Positions 11,166 to 21,067 of a stretch of DNA of 64,000 bases are shown in pieces. The notes under the pieces are model-generated. The model saw only the letters and a list, made by a program, of their open reading frames with translations, did not search any database and was not told the origin of the DNA. The stretch covers positions 1 through 64,000 of the forward strand of contig NZ_JACFXV010000031.1 of NCBI RefSeq assembly GCF_014050225.1, given 5' to 3'. Position numbers and translations under genes: made by a program. This stretch comes from Stappia albiluteola. GTDB lineage: Bacteria > Pseudomonadota > Alphaproteobacteria > Rhizobiales > Stappiaceae. Every line of letters begins with the position of its first letter. The stretch's first letter is position 1.

Positions 11166-12004
11166 GCGCGCATGGCTCCGACCGACCGCGCGTCGGCACG
11201 GTCAAGCAGATCACCTCGCATTCCAACCCGATCGTCAAGGAGATCAAGGGGCTGGTGGGCCAGCGCAAGCATCGCGCCCAGTCCGGCCTTTTCGTCGGCG
11301 AGGGACTGAAACTTGCAACCGATGCCCTCGATGCGGGCTGGGGCGTGCGCTATCTCGCGATCGGGCCCGAGGCGCGGGAAAACCCGCACGCCCAGCAGGC
11401 CGCCGCACGCGCCAAGGCGCGCGGGGCGATGATCCTCGAAATCTCCACCGCGGTGCTTGCCAACATCACCCGGCGCGACAACCCGCAGATGGTGGTCGGC
11501 GTCTTCGAGCAGAAGCTGCTTGAGCCGGCGGCGATCCGCCCGGCCGACGCGCAGGTCTGGATCGCTCTCGATCACGTCCGCGATCCCGGAAATCTCGGCA
11601 CCATCATCCGCACCGCCGACGCCGTCGGCGCCAGCGGCGTGATGCTGGTCGGCGAGACAACCGATCCCTTTGCCGTCGAAACGGTGCGCGCGACGATGGG
11701 TTCGCTCTTCCACGTACCGCTTGTGAAAATGAGCCGTGATGCCTTTAAGGCATTCGCGCGAAACTGGCCGGGCACCGTCGTCGGCACTCACTTGAAGGGC
11801 AGCCGGGACTACCGCGAAGTTGCCTACAAGGCCCCGACACTCCTTCTCATGGGCAATGAACAGGCCGGCCTGCCGGATGACATGGCGGATACCTGCACCG
11901 AGCTTGTGCGTATTCCGCAGGCCGGCCAGGCCGACAGCCTGAACCTTGCCGTCGCGACCGCCGTCATGCTCTTCGAGATCCAGCGCCCGAACCTGAAACT
12001 CTGA
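11162..12004 (+). CDS. SpoU/TrmH-family RNA 2'-O-ribose methyltransferase
   Basis: A 280-residue SPOUT methyltransferase. The N-terminal substrate-binding domain (about residues 15-105) and the knotted SAM-binding domain are both present: DHVRDPGNLGTIIRTADAVGASGV is motif 1, LLMGNEQAGLPDD motif 2, and RIPQAGQADSLNLAVATAVMLFE motif 3. Such proteins methylate ribose 2'-OH in 23S rRNA or tRNA. The exact target cannot be read from the sequence. Its ATG overlaps the stop of the preceding methyltransferase, and the SDR gene starts eight bases after its stop, giving a three-gene operon. Confidence 0.9.
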   Translation: MSAHGSDRPRVGTVKQITSHSNPIVKEIKGLVGQRKHRAQSGLFVGEGLKLATDALDAGWGVRYLAIGPEARENPHAQQAAARAKARGAMILEISTAVLANITRRDNPQMVVGVFEQKLLEPAAIRPADAQVWIALDHVRDPGNLGTIIRTADAVGASGVMLVGETTDPFAVETVRATMGSLFHVPLVKMSRDAFKAFARNWPGTVVGTHLKGSRDYREVAYKAPTLLLMGNEQAGLPDDMADTCTELVRIPQAGQADSLNLAVATAVMLFEIQRPNLKL

Positions 12005-12012
12005 CCACGGCC

Positions 12013-12894
12013 ATGTCCAGCTCCCGCCTCTTCATCTTCGGTCTCGGCTATTCCTCGCGCGCTTTCGTCGAAGAGGTGAAGGATCGCTTCGACTGGATCG
12101 GCGGCACGACACGTTCGGCCGACAAGGCGGCCGCACTCAGGCCGCGCGGCATCGAACCTTTCATCTTCGACGGCGCTACGACCGAAAGTCCGGATCCGGC
12201 AATCGCGGAGGCCCTCGCCTCGGCAACCCACATCCTCCTGTCGATCGCCCCGGATGAGCGTGGCGACCCGGTCTTGCGTCTCTATTCCGATGCAATTGCA
12301 GCCTCCCGCCCCCGATGGATCGGATATCTGTCGACAGTCGGCGTCTATGGCGATCATGATGGCGGCTGGGTCGATGAGGAAACGGTCCTCAAGCCAGTTT
12401 CGCGGCGCTCGGTCCTGCGCGCCGCCGCCGAGCAGTCCTGGCTCGATTTCGCCGGCGCCCGGTTGCTCGATCTGATGATCTTCCGCCTTGCCGGCATCTA
12501 CGGCCCCGGGCGCAACGCTCTCGTCAATCTGGAAGCCGGGACGGCGCGCCGCCTCGTCAAGCCGGGACAGGTCTTCAACCGCATCCACGTTGCCGACATT
12601 GCCGGCGCTCTTGCCGCCTCACTTCGCGATCCATCAAGGCGCATTTACAATGTCTGCGACGACGAGCCTTCGCCTCCTCAGGATGTCGTCGCCTATGCGG
12701 CAGGGCTCCTCGGAATCGAGCCGCCACCGGAAGTGGCGTTCGAGGATGCCGACCTTTCCCCAATGGCCCGCTCCTTTTACGGCGAGAACAAGCGCGTCTC
12801 GAACTGCCGGCTCAAGTCGGACCTCGGATACACTTTCCGATTTCCAACCTATCGCGAGGCGCTTGACGCCCTCCATCGCGATGGCTGGCGCTGA
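12013..12894 (+). CDS. NAD(P)-dependent epimerase/SDR family protein (YeeZ-like)
   Basis: A 293-residue extended short-chain dehydrogenase. The nucleotide-binding motif (FIFGLGYSSRAF) is at the extreme N-terminus, and the central region has LSTVGVYGDHDGGWVDE, typical of atypical SDRs of the YeeZ group. The usual YxxxK catalytic pair is not intact, as in other atypical SDRs, so it may bind a nucleotide or sugar without standard dehydrogenase chemistry. It is last in the operon with the two RNA methyltransferases. Substrate unknown. Confidence 0.85.
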   Translation: MSSSRLFIFGLGYSSRAFVEEVKDRFDWIGGTTRSADKAAALRPRGIEPFIFDGATTESPDPAIAEALASATHILLSIAPDERGDPVLRLYSDAIAASRPRWIGYLSTVGVYGDHDGGWVDEETVLKPVSRRSVLRAAAEQSWLDFAGARLLDLMIFRLAGIYGPGRNALVNLEAGTARRLVKPGQVFNRIHVADIAGALAASLRDPSRRIYNVCDDEPSPPQDVVAYAAGLLGIEPPPEVAFEDADLSPMARSFYGENKRVSNCRLKSDLGYTFRFPTYREALDALHRDGWR

Positions 12895-12940
12895 TTTTCG
12901 CCAGATCAATCGATCAAGGGTTGCAGAATCCCGCCTCCCC

Positions 12941-12970
12941 TTGAATAGTTGAATCTACACCCCATATAGT
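12941..12970 (+). promoter_or_regulatory. Possible promoter of the cold-shock-like gene
   Basis: TTGAAT (12941-12946) and TATAGT (12965-12970) are separated by 18 bases. If used, transcription would start near 12977 and the leader would contain the nested hairpin at 12993-13038. Confidence 0.4.
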
Positions 12971-12992
12971 AAACGCAAAGTCCGATGTGCGA

Positions 12993-13038
12993 CGACCCGC
13001 CGGAATGCTTTTTCATTCCGGGTTTTTTGTGCGGGTCG
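12993..13038 (+). terminator. Nested hairpin with T-run in the leader of the cold-shock-like gene
   Basis: An inner 8-bp stem (13000-13007 with 13014-13021) is followed by TTTTTT, giving a normal terminator form. An outer stem (CGACCCGC at 12993-13000 with GCGGGTCG at 13031-13038) encloses both the hairpin and the T-run. The inner and outer stems share base 13000 and could alternate. It may simply end the upstream operon, or act as a leader attenuator. Confidence 0.65.
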
Positions 13039-13151
13039 ACCGGACTGGTTCACGTTTTCCGAACAATCGGCGAGGCGGACCGGAAGCGGACGTCATCAAA
13101 CCGACTCGGAATCCGTGTTTGATACGCATTTGACAAAAACAAGGAAAAACA

Positions 13152-13352
13152 ATGCAGCATGGAAACGTAAAATGGTTCGACGCCGTCCAGGGGATCGGCA
13201 TGATCGAACCGGATCAGGGCGAGGATGTCCTCGTCGCCATGGATGTCGTCCGCAAGGCCGGACGTCGCACGCTTCGGGAGGGCCAGCTTGTGGCCTATGA
13301 TCTCGCCTATACCAACGGCCGACAGGTCGCGGCGGATCTGCGTGTACTCTAA
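13152..13352 (+). CDS. Cold-shock-domain protein with altered RNP motifs
   Basis: A 66-residue protein that aligns end to end with CspA (GNVKWFDAVQGIGMI). The RNP1 motif, normally KGFGFI, reads QGIGMI, and RNP2, normally VFVHF, reads VLVAM. The exposed aromatic residues that stack on RNA or single-stranded DNA are therefore lost except for KWF near the N-terminus. Either it binds nucleic acid weakly or it has a different partner. AAGGA lies 7 bases before the ATG. It is a single-gene unit between two terminator hairpins. Confidence 0.88.
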   Translation: MQHGNVKWFDAVQGIGMIEPDQGEDVLVAMDVVRKAGRRTLREGQLVAYDLAYTNGRQVAADLRVL

Positions 13353-13378
13353 AAAAGCCATCCGATGGCTTGAGATGG

Positions 13379-13404
13379 AAAGGGCGGTTTGACCGCCCTT
13401 TTGC
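13379..13404 (+). terminator. Terminator after the cold-shock-like gene
   Basis: AAAGGGCGG and CCGCCCTTT form a 9-bp stem around a 5-base loop, ending in TTTT. It lies 27 bases after the stop codon. Confidence 0.85.
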
Positions 13405-13499
13405 ATTTCTGGCGGCGAAACAGCATTTTGCGGCTGCCAATCAGAAATTTCCGTGGCTATTCTGTCTCCCGTCCTTTCGAGAGATAATTAGACACCTCA

Positions 13500-14267
13500 A
13501 TGATATCGGCCCGCCACGGCATCATCCTCGACATTGCCCGACAGTTCGGTCGCGTCACCGTGGAGGAGCTTGCCGCGCGTTTCGAAGTTACGCCACAGAC
13601 GATTCGCAAGGACCTGAACGACCTGTGCGACCGGAATCTGCTTGCGCGCGTGCACGGCGGCGCAGTCCTTTCTACCGCCATTCACAATGTCGGTTACGAG
13701 GCTCGCCGCACGCTGGCTGAAGCCGAGAAGGCAGAGATAGGCCGGGCGGCGGCGGCGCTCATTCCCAATTCGGCCTCGCTCTTCATAAATATCGGCACGA
13801 CGACGGAGGCGGTCGCCCGCGCGCTCGTTCATCACGCCAACCTGATGGTCGTCACCAACAACATCAACGTCGCCAATATCCTGCGTCCGTGCCAGTCGAT
13901 CGAAGTGGTGATCGCCGGCGGCCTCGTTCGCCCCGCCGATGGCGGCATCGTGGGCGAGGCGGCGGTTGACTTCATCCGCCAGTTCCGCGTGGACTTCGCC
14001 ATCATCGGCACCTCGGCCATCGACGAGGACGGCGCGCTGCTCGATTTTGACTTTCGCGAGGTCAAGGTGGCGCAGGCGATCATCGAGAACGCCCGCAGTT
14101 CGATCCTTGTCGCCGACTCTTCAAAATTCGATCGCGCCGCACCGGTCCGCATGGCCCATCTTGCGCAGATCGACACCTTCGTCACCGATCGCTGCGACAG
14201 CGACAGGATCAGGCAGATTGCAACGGAAAACGACGTGCATTTGATAGAGACGGGCAAAGCCGGTTAG
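13500..14267 (+). CDS. glpR: DeoR-family repressor of glycerol metabolism
   Basis: A 255-residue DeoR-type regulator. The N-terminal winged helix (about residues 5-58: VTVEELAARFEVTPQTIRKDLNDL) binds DNA, and the C-terminal sugar-phosphate sensing domain has the NIGTTTEAVARAL and DSSKFDR motifs. GlpR proteins bind sn-glycerol-3-phosphate and release their operators. The gene is 162 bases upstream of glycerol kinase on the same strand, which supports the glpR assignment. The ribosome-binding site is weak. A generic DeoR regulator of another sugar phosphate is less likely. Confidence 0.85.
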   Translation: MISARHGIILDIARQFGRVTVEELAARFEVTPQTIRKDLNDLCDRNLLARVHGGAVLSTAIHNVGYEARRTLAEAEKAEIGRAAAALIPNSASLFINIGTTTEAVARALVHHANLMVVTNNINVANILRPCQSIEVVIAGGLVRPADGGIVGEAAVDFIRQFRVDFAIIGTSAIDEDGALLDFDFREVKVAQAIIENARSSILVADSSKFDRAAPVRMAHLAQIDTFVTDRCDSDRIRQIATENDVHLIETGKAG

Positions 14268-14429
14268 GTTCAGCACGCCCGCCTGATTTTCGATTGACGA
14301 CGAAATACCTTCGTATGAAATTCAGTCGCGACCGAAACAAAAGAAAGCGAAAGCCGGGAGGAGAGGCGTGCGCTTGCCAGTCCGGCGGATTTACCGCCGT
14401 CCTTGTAAGTCACTCGCCCCATGGGGATC

Positions 14430-15926
14430 ATGAGCGGAACCATACTTGCAATCGATCAGGGCACCACGTCGAGCCGGGCCATCCTCTTTGACGAAAGCTT
14501 CCGCCCGACAGCAGTCGCCCAGCAGGAATTTACCCAGCATTTCCCCCGCTCCGGATGGGTGGAGCATGAGGCCGAGGACCTTTGGACCTCGACGGTTGCG
14601 GTATGCCGGGAAGCGATTGAAAAGTCGGGACAACCGCTCTCGAACATCGCTGCCGTCGGCATCACCAACCAACGCGAAACCACGGTCGTCTGGAACCGGC
14701 ATACGGGCAAGGCGGTCCATCGCGCCATTGTCTGGCAGGACCGGCGCACCGCCGACCTCTGCGCAAGGCTCAGGGCCGAAGGCCATGAGGCGATGGTTAC
14801 CGCCAGAACCGGTCTGCTGCTCGATCCCTATTTCTCCGGCACCAAGCTCGCCTGGATCCTCGACAATGTGGAAGGCGCAAGGGCGAGCGCCGATGCCGGC
14901 GACCTCCTGTTCGGAACGGTGGACACATGGCTGATCTGGCGGCTGACGGGCGGCCGGGTGCACGCCACCGACGCCACCAATGCCGCGCGGACCCTCCTCT
15001 ACAACATCATCGAAAACCGCTGGGACGACGACCTGTGCCGTCTCCTGGGCATACCGATGTCAATGCTGCCGGACGTCAGGGATTCCTCTGCCGATTTCGG
15101 TATGACGGAAGTCGAGGTCTTTGGCACGCCATTGCCCATCCTTGGCGTGGCGGGCGACCAGCAGGCCGCCACGGTGGGCCAGGCCTGTTTCGAGCCCGGC
15201 ATGGTGAAGTCGACCTATGGCACCGGCTGCTTCGCGCTGATCAACACCGGCAAGACGCCGGTCGCTTCGCAGAACCGGCTGCTCTCGACTATCGCCTATC
15301 GTCTCGACGGCCAGACGACATACGCACTGGAAGGCTCGATCTTCGTCGCCGGCAGCGCGGTGCAGTGGCTGCGCGACGGGCTGAAGATCATCTCTAACGC
15401 CGCCGAGACGCAGGCGCTTGCTGCATCGGCAGCCGAGGAGAACCGACTTTACCTCGTGCCGGCCTTCGTCGGCCTTGGCGCGCCCCATTGGGACCCGGAT
15501 GCGCGCGGCGCGATCTTCGGCCTGACGAGGGCGAGCGGTCCGGCAGACTTCGCCCGCGCCGCCCTTGAAAGCGTCGGCTATCAGACGCTCGATCTTATCG
15601 ATGCGATGCATGCGGATTGGAGTGGTGACGCTAGGACAGCCACGATCCTGCGCGTCGACGGCGGCATGACGGCTTCCGACTGGACGATGCAGTTTCTGGC
15701 CGACATCCTGGGTGCCCCCGTCGACCGGCCTCAGGTGCTGGAGACGACCGCTCTCGGCGCCGCCTGGCTTGCTGCGCGTAAGGCGGGTGTGTGGCCGGAC
15801 ATGGCCGAATTCGCTTCCAGATGGCGGCTCGACCGCCGCTTCGAACCGCAAATGGCGGCTTCGACACGCGCACAGCTTGTCGAAGGCTGGAGGGAAGCCG
15901 TACGCCGCACGAAATCCGCAGCGTGA
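14430..15926 (+). CDS. glpK: Glycerol kinase
   Basis: A 498-residue FGGY kinase that phosphorylates glycerol to sn-glycerol-3-phosphate with ATP. The N-terminal phosphate loop [10 protein letters not shown], the substrate loop around INQRET-like [37 protein letters not shown] and the C-terminal [13 protein letters not shown] are all present. I chose the ATG at 14430, preceded by GGGG, because it gives the usual family length; an in-frame ATG at 14421 is possible. The phosphorylated product is the expected ligand of the GlpR encoded just upstream. No glycerol facilitator gene is next to it. Confidence 0.96.
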   Translation: MSGTILAIDQGTTSSRAILFDESFRPTAVAQQEFTQHFPRSGWVEHEAEDLWTSTVAVCREAIEKSGQPLSNIAAVGITNQRETTVVWNRHTGKAVHRAIVWQDRRTADLCARLRAEGHEAMVTARTGLLLDPYFSGTKLAWILDNVEGARASADAGDLLFGTVDTWLIWRLTGGRVHATDATNAARTLLYNIIENRWDDDLCRLLGIPMSMLPDVRDSSADFGMTEVEVFGTPLPILGVAGDQQAATVGQACFEPGMVKSTYGTGCFALINTGKTPVASQNRLLSTIAYRLDGQTTYALEGSIFVAGSAVQWLRDGLKIISNAAETQALAASAAEENRLYLVPAFVGLGAPHWDPDARGAIFGLTRASGPADFARAALESVGYQTLDLIDAMHADWSGDARTATILRVDGGMTASDWTMQFLADILGAPVDRPQVLETTALGAAWLAARKAGVWPDMAEFASRWRLDRRFEPQMAASTRAQLVEGWREAVRRTKSAA

Positions 15927-16070
15927 CAACACGCCCCAGATTTGATGTCGTAACGGCATCTTGGCCCTGTTAGTCTGTCCCTCGGCAGGGAAAACCATCT
16001 GCCCGTGGGTTTTCCGGATGTGCTCCGGCTTCTCCGGAAGACTGCATGATATGAGGGAGCCAGTATTGTC

Positions 16071-16733
16071 ATGACCATGTTACGTATCGGCAGCATCGCG
16101 CCCGATTTCGAGGCGGAGACGACGCAGGGCCGCATCCGCTTTCACGAATGGCTCGGCGATTCCTGGGGCATACTTTTCTCCCATCCCAAAGACTACACGC
16201 CGGTCTGTACCACCGAACTGGGCTACATGGCCCGCATCAAGCCTGAATTCGAGAAGCGCAACGTCAAGATCATCGGCCTTTCCGTCGACCCGGTCGACAA
16301 TCATGCGGGCTGGGCGAAAGACATCGAAGAGACGCAGGGCACCGCCCCAAACTATCCGATGATCGGCGACCCGGAACTGAAGGTTGCCAAGCTCTACGGC
16401 ATGCTGCCGGAAGAGGCAGGCTCGACGTCCGCCGGCCGCACGCCGGCCGACAACCAGACCGTGCGCACGGTCTTCGTCATCGGTCCCGACAAGACCATCA
16501 AGTTGATGCTGATCTATCCAATGACCACGGGCCGTAATTTCGACGAGGTGCTGCGCGTCATCGACGCCATGCAACTCACCTCGAAGCACAAGGTGGCGAC
16601 GCCTGCCAACTGGCGGCCGGGCGGCGACGTGATTATCGCCGGTTCGGTATCGGACGACGAAGCGAAAACGCTGTTTCCGGGTGGCTGGAAGGCGCCGAAA
16701 CCCTATCTGAGGATCGTGCCGCAGCCGAAGTGA
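16071..16733 (+). CDS. 1-Cys peroxiredoxin (Prx6 type)
   Basis: A 220-residue thiol peroxidase. The peroxidatic cysteine is in the motif HPKDYTPVCTTELG, and I see no second (resolving) cysteine, so it is of the 1-Cys Prx6 class. The C-terminal half (ATPANWRPGGDVIIAG, PYLRIVPQP) matches the C-terminal extension of this group. It reduces peroxides in the cytoplasm using an external thiol. It is transcribed alone; a GAGGGA ribosome-binding site is present, and it converges on lepA. Confidence 0.93.
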   Translation: MTMLRIGSIAPDFEAETTQGRIRFHEWLGDSWGILFSHPKDYTPVCTTELGYMARIKPEFEKRNVKIIGLSVDPVDNHAGWAKDIEETQGTAPNYPMIGDPELKVAKLYGMLPEEAGSTSAGRTPADNQTVRTVFVIGPDKTIKLMLIYPMTTGRNFDEVLRVIDAMQLTSKHKVATPANWRPGGDVIIAGSVSDDEAKTLFPGGWKAPKPYLRIVPQPK

Positions 16734-16783
16734 GCGATGCTGAGGTGAGCGGGCTTCGGCTACTTGCCGGGCGATGACGGCAA

Positions 16784-16811
16784 GCCCGGGCGCCTTATGG
16801 GTGCCCGGGTG
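16784..16811. terminator. Hairpin between convergent peroxiredoxin and lepA genes
   Basis: A GC-rich imperfect inverted repeat (CCCGGGC...GCCCGGG) around TTAT lies midway between the two convergent stop codons. There is no strong T-run on either side, so it is a possible shared terminator only. Confidence 0.4.
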
Positions 16812-16853
16812 TGGTCCGGGCGCAACCAGGATTATTAGGGCAAGAAGGGAAGC

Positions 16854-18659
16854 TCACTCATCCATCTTGAGCGCCTTGATGAAGGCCTCCTGGGGAATCT
16901 CGACCTTGCCGAACTGCCGCATGCGCTTCTTGCCTTCCTTCTGCTTTTCCAGAAGCTTGCGCTTGCGGGTGGCGTCGCCGCCGTAGCATTTGGCCGTCAC
17001 GTCCTTGCGCAGCGCCGCGATCGTCTCGCGCGCGATCACCCGGGCTCCGATCGCCGCCTGGATCGGGATCTTGAACATGTGCCGGGGAATCAGGTCCTTG
17101 AGCTTCTCGCACATGGCGCGGCCGCGACGTTCCGCCTGGGACCGGTGAACGAGGACCGAGAGCGCATCGACCGGTTCGGCATTGACGAGGATCGACATCT
17201 TGACGAGGTCGCCCTCCCGGTAATCCGACAGGTGATAGTCGAAGGAGGCATAGCCCTTCGAGATCGACTTGAGCCGGTCATAGAAGTCGAACACCACCTC
17301 GTTGAGCGGCAGGTCATAGGTGACCATGGCGCGCGAGCCGACATAGTTGAGATCGACCTGAATGCCGCGCCGCTCCTGGCAGAGGGTGAGGATCGAGCCG
17401 AGATAGTCGTCTGGCGTCAGGATCGTCGCCCGAATCCACGGCTCCTCGATGGAGGCGATCTTGACCACGTCCGGCATGTCGGCCGGGTTGTGCAGTTCCT
17501 TGACGGAGCCGTCCGTCATGTTCATCCGATAGACCACCGACGGCGCGGTGGCGATCAGATCGAGATCGAATTCGCGCTCCAGCCGCTCCTGAATGATCTC
17601 CAGGTGAAGAAGTCCGAGGAAGCCGCAGCGAAAGCCGAAGCCGAGCGCCGCCGACGTCTCCATCTCGAAGGAGAAGGAGGCATCGTTGAGCCGGAGCTTA
17701 CCCATGGCGGCGCGCAGGTCTTCGAAATCCGCCGCATCGACCGGGAAGAGTCCGCAGAACACCACCGGTTGGGCCGGCTTGAAGCCCGGTAGCGCTTCGG
17801 CGCAGGACTTGCGGTCGTCGGTGATCGTGTCGCCGACGCGCGTATCGGCCACTTCCTTGATGGAAGCCGTCAGCACGCCGATCTCGCCCGGGCCGAGTTC
17901 GTCGACAGCGAGGAACTTGGGGGTCATGACGCCGACGCGGTCGATCTCGTAGACCGCACCGGTGCCCATCATCTTGACCTTCTGGCCCTTTTTCAGCCGC
18001 CCGTCGATGATGCGCACCAGCACCATGACGCCGAGATAGGCATCGTACCAGCTGTCCACCAGCAGCGCTTTCAGCGGCGCGTTCAAATCGCCCTTGGGCG
18101 CCGGCAGGCGGGTGACGATCGCCTCCAGCACTTGGTCGACGCCAAGGCCGGTCTTGGCCGAGATAAGCACCGCGTCCGACGCATCGAGGCCAATCACGTC
18201 CTCAATCTGCTCCTTGATGCGGTCCGGCTCGGCCGCGGGCAGGTCGACCTTGTTCAGGACCGAAACGATCTCGTGATTGTTGTCGATCGCCTGGTAAACG
18301 TTGGCAAGTGTCTGCGCCTCGACGCCCTGCGACGCGTCGACGACCAGGAGCGAGCCCTCGCAGGCGGCCAGCGAACGCGACACCTCATAGGCGAAGTCGA
18401 CATGGCCCGGCGTGTCGATGAGGTTCAGCTTGTACTGCTTGCCGTCCTTGGCGTTGTAGATCAGGCGTACGGTCTGCGCCTTGATGGTGATGCCGCGCTC
18501 ACGCTCGATATCCATCGAGTCGAGCACCTGCTCCTTCATTTCGCGCTCCGTCAGCGTGCCCGTCATCTGGATCAGACGATCGGCAAGCGTCGACTTGCCG
18601 TGGTCGATATGCGCCACGATGGAGAAGTTGCGGATGTTGGAAATCGGTTCGGTCGTCAT
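16854..18659 (-). CDS. lepA: Elongation factor 4 (LepA)
   Basis: A 601-residue translational GTPase that acts on elongating ribosomes and affects translation under stress. The G motifs are clear: [10 protein letters not shown] (G1), RGITIK (G2), DTPGH (G3) and NKVDLP (G4). The LepA-specific C-terminal domain is complete, ending [20 protein letters not shown]. The start at 18659 gives [18 protein letters not shown], the usual N-terminus; the upstream extension is non-homologous. Length equals the family norm. Confidence 0.97.
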   Translation of the reverse strand: MTTEPISNIRNFSIVAHIDHGKSTLADRLIQMTGTLTEREMKEQVLDSMDIERERGITIKAQTVRLIYNAKDGKQYKLNLIDTPGHVDFAYEVSRSLAACEGSLLVVDASQGVEAQTLANVYQAIDNNHEIVSVLNKVDLPAAEPDRIKEQIEDVIGLDASDAVLISAKTGLGVDQVLEAIVTRLPAPKGDLNAPLKALLVDSWYDAYLGVMVLVRIIDGRLKKGQKVKMMGTGAVYEIDRVGVMTPKFLAVDELGPGEIGVLTASIKEVADTRVGDTITDDRKSCAEALPGFKPAQPVVFCGLFPVDAADFEDLRAAMGKLRLNDASFSFEMETSAALGFGFRCGFLGLLHLEIIQERLEREFDLDLIATAPSVVYRMNMTDGSVKELHNPADMPDVVKIASIEEPWIRATILTPDDYLGSILTLCQERRGIQVDLNYVGSRAMVTYDLPLNEVVFDFYDRLKSISKGYASFDYHLSDYREGDLVKMSILVNAEPVDALSVLVHRSQAERRGRAMCEKLKDLIPRHMFKIPIQAAIGARVIARETIAALRKDVTAKCYGGDATRKRKLLEKQKEGKKRMRQFGKVEIPQEAFIKALKMDE

Positions 18660-18803
18660 GCGCGCCCGTTTAGCATTGGCCCTCACGCGCGCAAAGGGAA
18701 TAACGCTCGGGATTTACGAAAATTGGCTGCATTTGGCGATGACTGCGTCGGGACAGATGTCCCGGTCGCAAGATCGGGAACGAAGCAGGAGTTCCGGAAC
18801 CTC

Positions 18804-19799
18804 TCACTCCGCCACAAGCACCTGCGTGCACTCCTTCGGCAGCGCGGCGAGTTGCAGCGGCGGTTTCGGCTTCGTGGGTTTGGCGTTCTTCTTGGGCACC
18901 CACGGCTCGTCGGACAGCCACCAGGTCAGCTCGGAGCCGCAACCGTCACCCGCCGGCGGCGCATTTTGATCCTTGCAGCCGGCGCTGCCGGGCGGACATT
19001 CCATGCGGACATGGAAATGGTAATGGTGCCCCCACCAGGGTCGGACCTTCCTCAGCCAGGAGCGGTCGGCTCTCTCGAAGCGGCACAGCGCCTGCTTGAT
19101 GCCGGGATGCACGAAGATCCGGGCAACGCGCTTGTCTTGCGCGGCACGGCGGATTAGCCGTGCGCGACTGTCAGTCCATTTCTTCGGGTCGACGCCGCGA
19201 TCTGCACCCTTCTTTTCCGAATTTCCCTTCAGCATCGAGACGGCCTCGATTGTCTCGCGCTCCTGGTAGGTCAGCTCGCGGTTTGGCATCGGCGTAAGCC
19301 AGATATCCGCGTCGAGCCCTACCTGATGGCTTGAATGGCCGGAAGTCATCGGCCCGCCGCGCGGCTGCGCCAGGTCGCCGACCAGCAAACCGTTCCAGCC
19401 AAGCGCCGGCGCGTCATTTGCGAGATCTTCCATGAAATCGATGAGTTCGGGATGCCCCCAGTTGCGGTTGCGGGAGAGGCGCATGACCTGCCAGGTCGGA
19501 CCGTTCACCGGAAGCGCTTGCCCGCCTGCAAGACAACCGCGCGCATAGGAGCCGATCGAACGGGCGGCAAGCGGCGCCGGCTCACGCATGGCGCCGAAAA
19601 GGTCCTTGGCGACTGCGTTCGGCCTCGCGGCGATCTTCTTTGGAGCGCCGGCACTGGCGGGCGGAATTGGCGCGGTCTTCAGCGGGACGGCAGCGGCCGT
19701 CGATCCCGGCTTGGCTTCCGGCAGCGGAGCGGCAATAGCTCCCTGCACCGAAACCATCAGGCAGGCCAGTCCGGTCAGGACCATCATGCGCCGCAACAT
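18804..19799 (-). CDS. mepA: Penicillin-insensitive murein endopeptidase
   Basis: A 331-residue exported LAS-family metallopeptidase that cleaves D-Ala-meso-DAP cross-links in peptidoglycan. The N-terminal signal peptide (MLRRMMVLTGLACLMVSVQG) is followed by the catalytic domain. Zinc ligands and active-site residues are visible in SGHSSHQVGLDADIWL and HYHFHVRMECP. Several cysteines (GCLAG, LCRF, MECPPGSAGCKD) fit the disulphides of the family. A GGAGGCGGT site precedes the ATG at 19799; an upstream extension to 19892 is not supported. Confidence 0.93.
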   Translation of the reverse strand: MLRRMMVLTGLACLMVSVQGAIAAPLPEAKPGSTAAAVPLKTAPIPPASAGAPKKIAARPNAVAKDLFGAMREPAPLAARSIGSYARGCLAGGQALPVNGPTWQVMRLSRNRNWGHPELIDFMEDLANDAPALGWNGLLVGDLAQPRGGPMTSGHSSHQVGLDADIWLTPMPNRELTYQERETIEAVSMLKGNSEKKGADRGVDPKKWTDSRARLIRRAAQDKRVARIFVHPGIKQALCRFERADRSWLRKVRPWWGHHYHFHVRMECPPGSAGCKDQNAPPAGDGCGSELTWWLSDEPWVPKKNAKPTKPKPPLQLAALPKECTQVLVAE

Positions 19800-19931
19800 A
19801 CCGCCTCCAATTCCCGACTTGCCGGACGAGCCTATGCCGCCTCCCGTCAATGGTGGGTTAACCAAGAAACGTGACGGCAGTCGGGCGCCCAATCACAAGG
19901 CCCGATTACAAGGCCCGGTCAGAAGGCCCGA

Positions 19932-20966
19932 TTACAGGGGGCGCGCCTCGAGCCTTTCGGCAAGCGAATCGAGCAGCAGCGTATTGTCGCGGATGATCCG
20001 GTCCGCAACGCCATTGAGCTCGATGATGTTGCCCGGGCGGGTGTTATCGAGAGCGGCGGCGGATTTCGGGATCACGCCGTCGAGGCGGATGTAATCCACC
20101 TCGCCGAATTCCGAGAACAGCCATTCCGCCTGATAGGCGGCGGTCGTGGCCTGTCCGTGCATCAGGATCGAGATCAGGGGGTGATCGTTCTTCGGCGAAA
20201 GCCAGCCGAGCGAGCCCCAGTTCGCGGCCTCGTGGAAGCTGTAGCCCCGCTCCATGCGCTGGCCGGCGCCAAGCGACAGGATGACGATGTCCTTCGCCTC
20301 CCAGCCCAGCTTGCGGGCTTCGATATAGGCGGAAATCACCGGATTGCTCATGAAGACGCCACCATCGACCAGAACCTCCTCCTTGCCGGTCGTGAGGTTC
20401 TCCACGCGCGCCGGCTCGAAATAGGTCGGCGCCGCGGTCGTAGCGCGTACGGCTTGCCAGAAATAATAGTCGTCCTCCGCATCGCCATCGCGATTGCGGC
20501 CATTGGTCATGAAAGTCGCCTTGCGCGCCCCGATGTCATAGGCGGTAAGGACGATGCCGGTGAGCGCCGAGGCAAGCGAAGTCCAGCCGAGTCGCTCCTT
20601 GAGGATACGCTCGAGCGGCCTTTCGTCGTAGCGCTCGTCAAAGAGGCTGAGAGGGCTGCTGAAAAGCTTTGCGAGAAAGCCCCGACGGGCAAAAACCTCG
20701 CGGGCGTCGACCTCGAAAAACTTCCGCAATTCGTCGATCGTGGCGGCCGGCATTCCGGACATGTCGTCCGGCTTCGGCGCGGCAAGCCCCGCGGCGATGA
20801 TGCCGCCGCTCGACGTCGCCGTGATCAGGTCGAAATAACGATGAAGCGGCTCGGTCTTGCCGCGCGCCTTGAGGCGGCTTTCGATCGTTTCGAGGATGCG
20901 CAGCGGAATGAGCCCGCGCACGCCGCCCCCGTCGATCGCCAGTATGAAATGCTTGCGCGCATCCAT
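19932..20966 (-). CDS. Patatin-like phospholipase
   Basis: A 344-residue patatin-fold lipid acyl hydrolase. The oxyanion-hole motif DGGGVRGLIPL is at residues about 12-22, the nucleophile serine lies in TATSSGGII and the catalytic aspartate in DGGVFMSNP. The nucleophile elbow normally reads GTSTGG; here the first glycine is alanine (ATSSGG). No signal peptide is seen, so it is probably cytoplasmic. It is most like CapV-type bacterial patatins in layout, but no cyclase/CD-NTase neighbour is present, so a role in phage defence is not supported. Strong GGAGGGGG ribosome-binding site. Confidence 0.88.
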   Translation of the reverse strand: MDARKHFILAIDGGGVRGLIPLRILETIESRLKARGKTEPLHRYFDLITATSSGGIIAAGLAAPKPDDMSGMPAATIDELRKFFEVDAREVFARRGFLAKLFSSPLSLFDERYDERPLERILKERLGWTSLASALTGIVLTAYDIGARKATFMTNGRNRDGDAEDDYYFWQAVRATTAAPTYFEPARVENLTTGKEEVLVDGGVFMSNPVISAYIEARKLGWEAKDIVILSLGAGQRMERGYSFHEAANWGSLGWLSPKNDHPLISILMHGQATTAAYQAEWLFSEFGEVDYIRLDGVIPKSAAALDNTRPGNIIELNGVADRIIRDNTLLLDSLAERLEARPL

Positions 20967-21067
20967 GCCGCCCCCTCCTTAAAATTCGTGTCCTGCAATT
21001 GGTGCCAAGCGTTCAAGCAAATTGCGACAAAGCGATGACCGAAAAGGTTTATTTGCGATAGCCGCTA

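Noticed and set aside
19932..20966. CBASS-type defence effector (CapV patatin)
   Set aside because: No CD-NTase or ancillary defence gene is nearby; neighbours are housekeeping genes.
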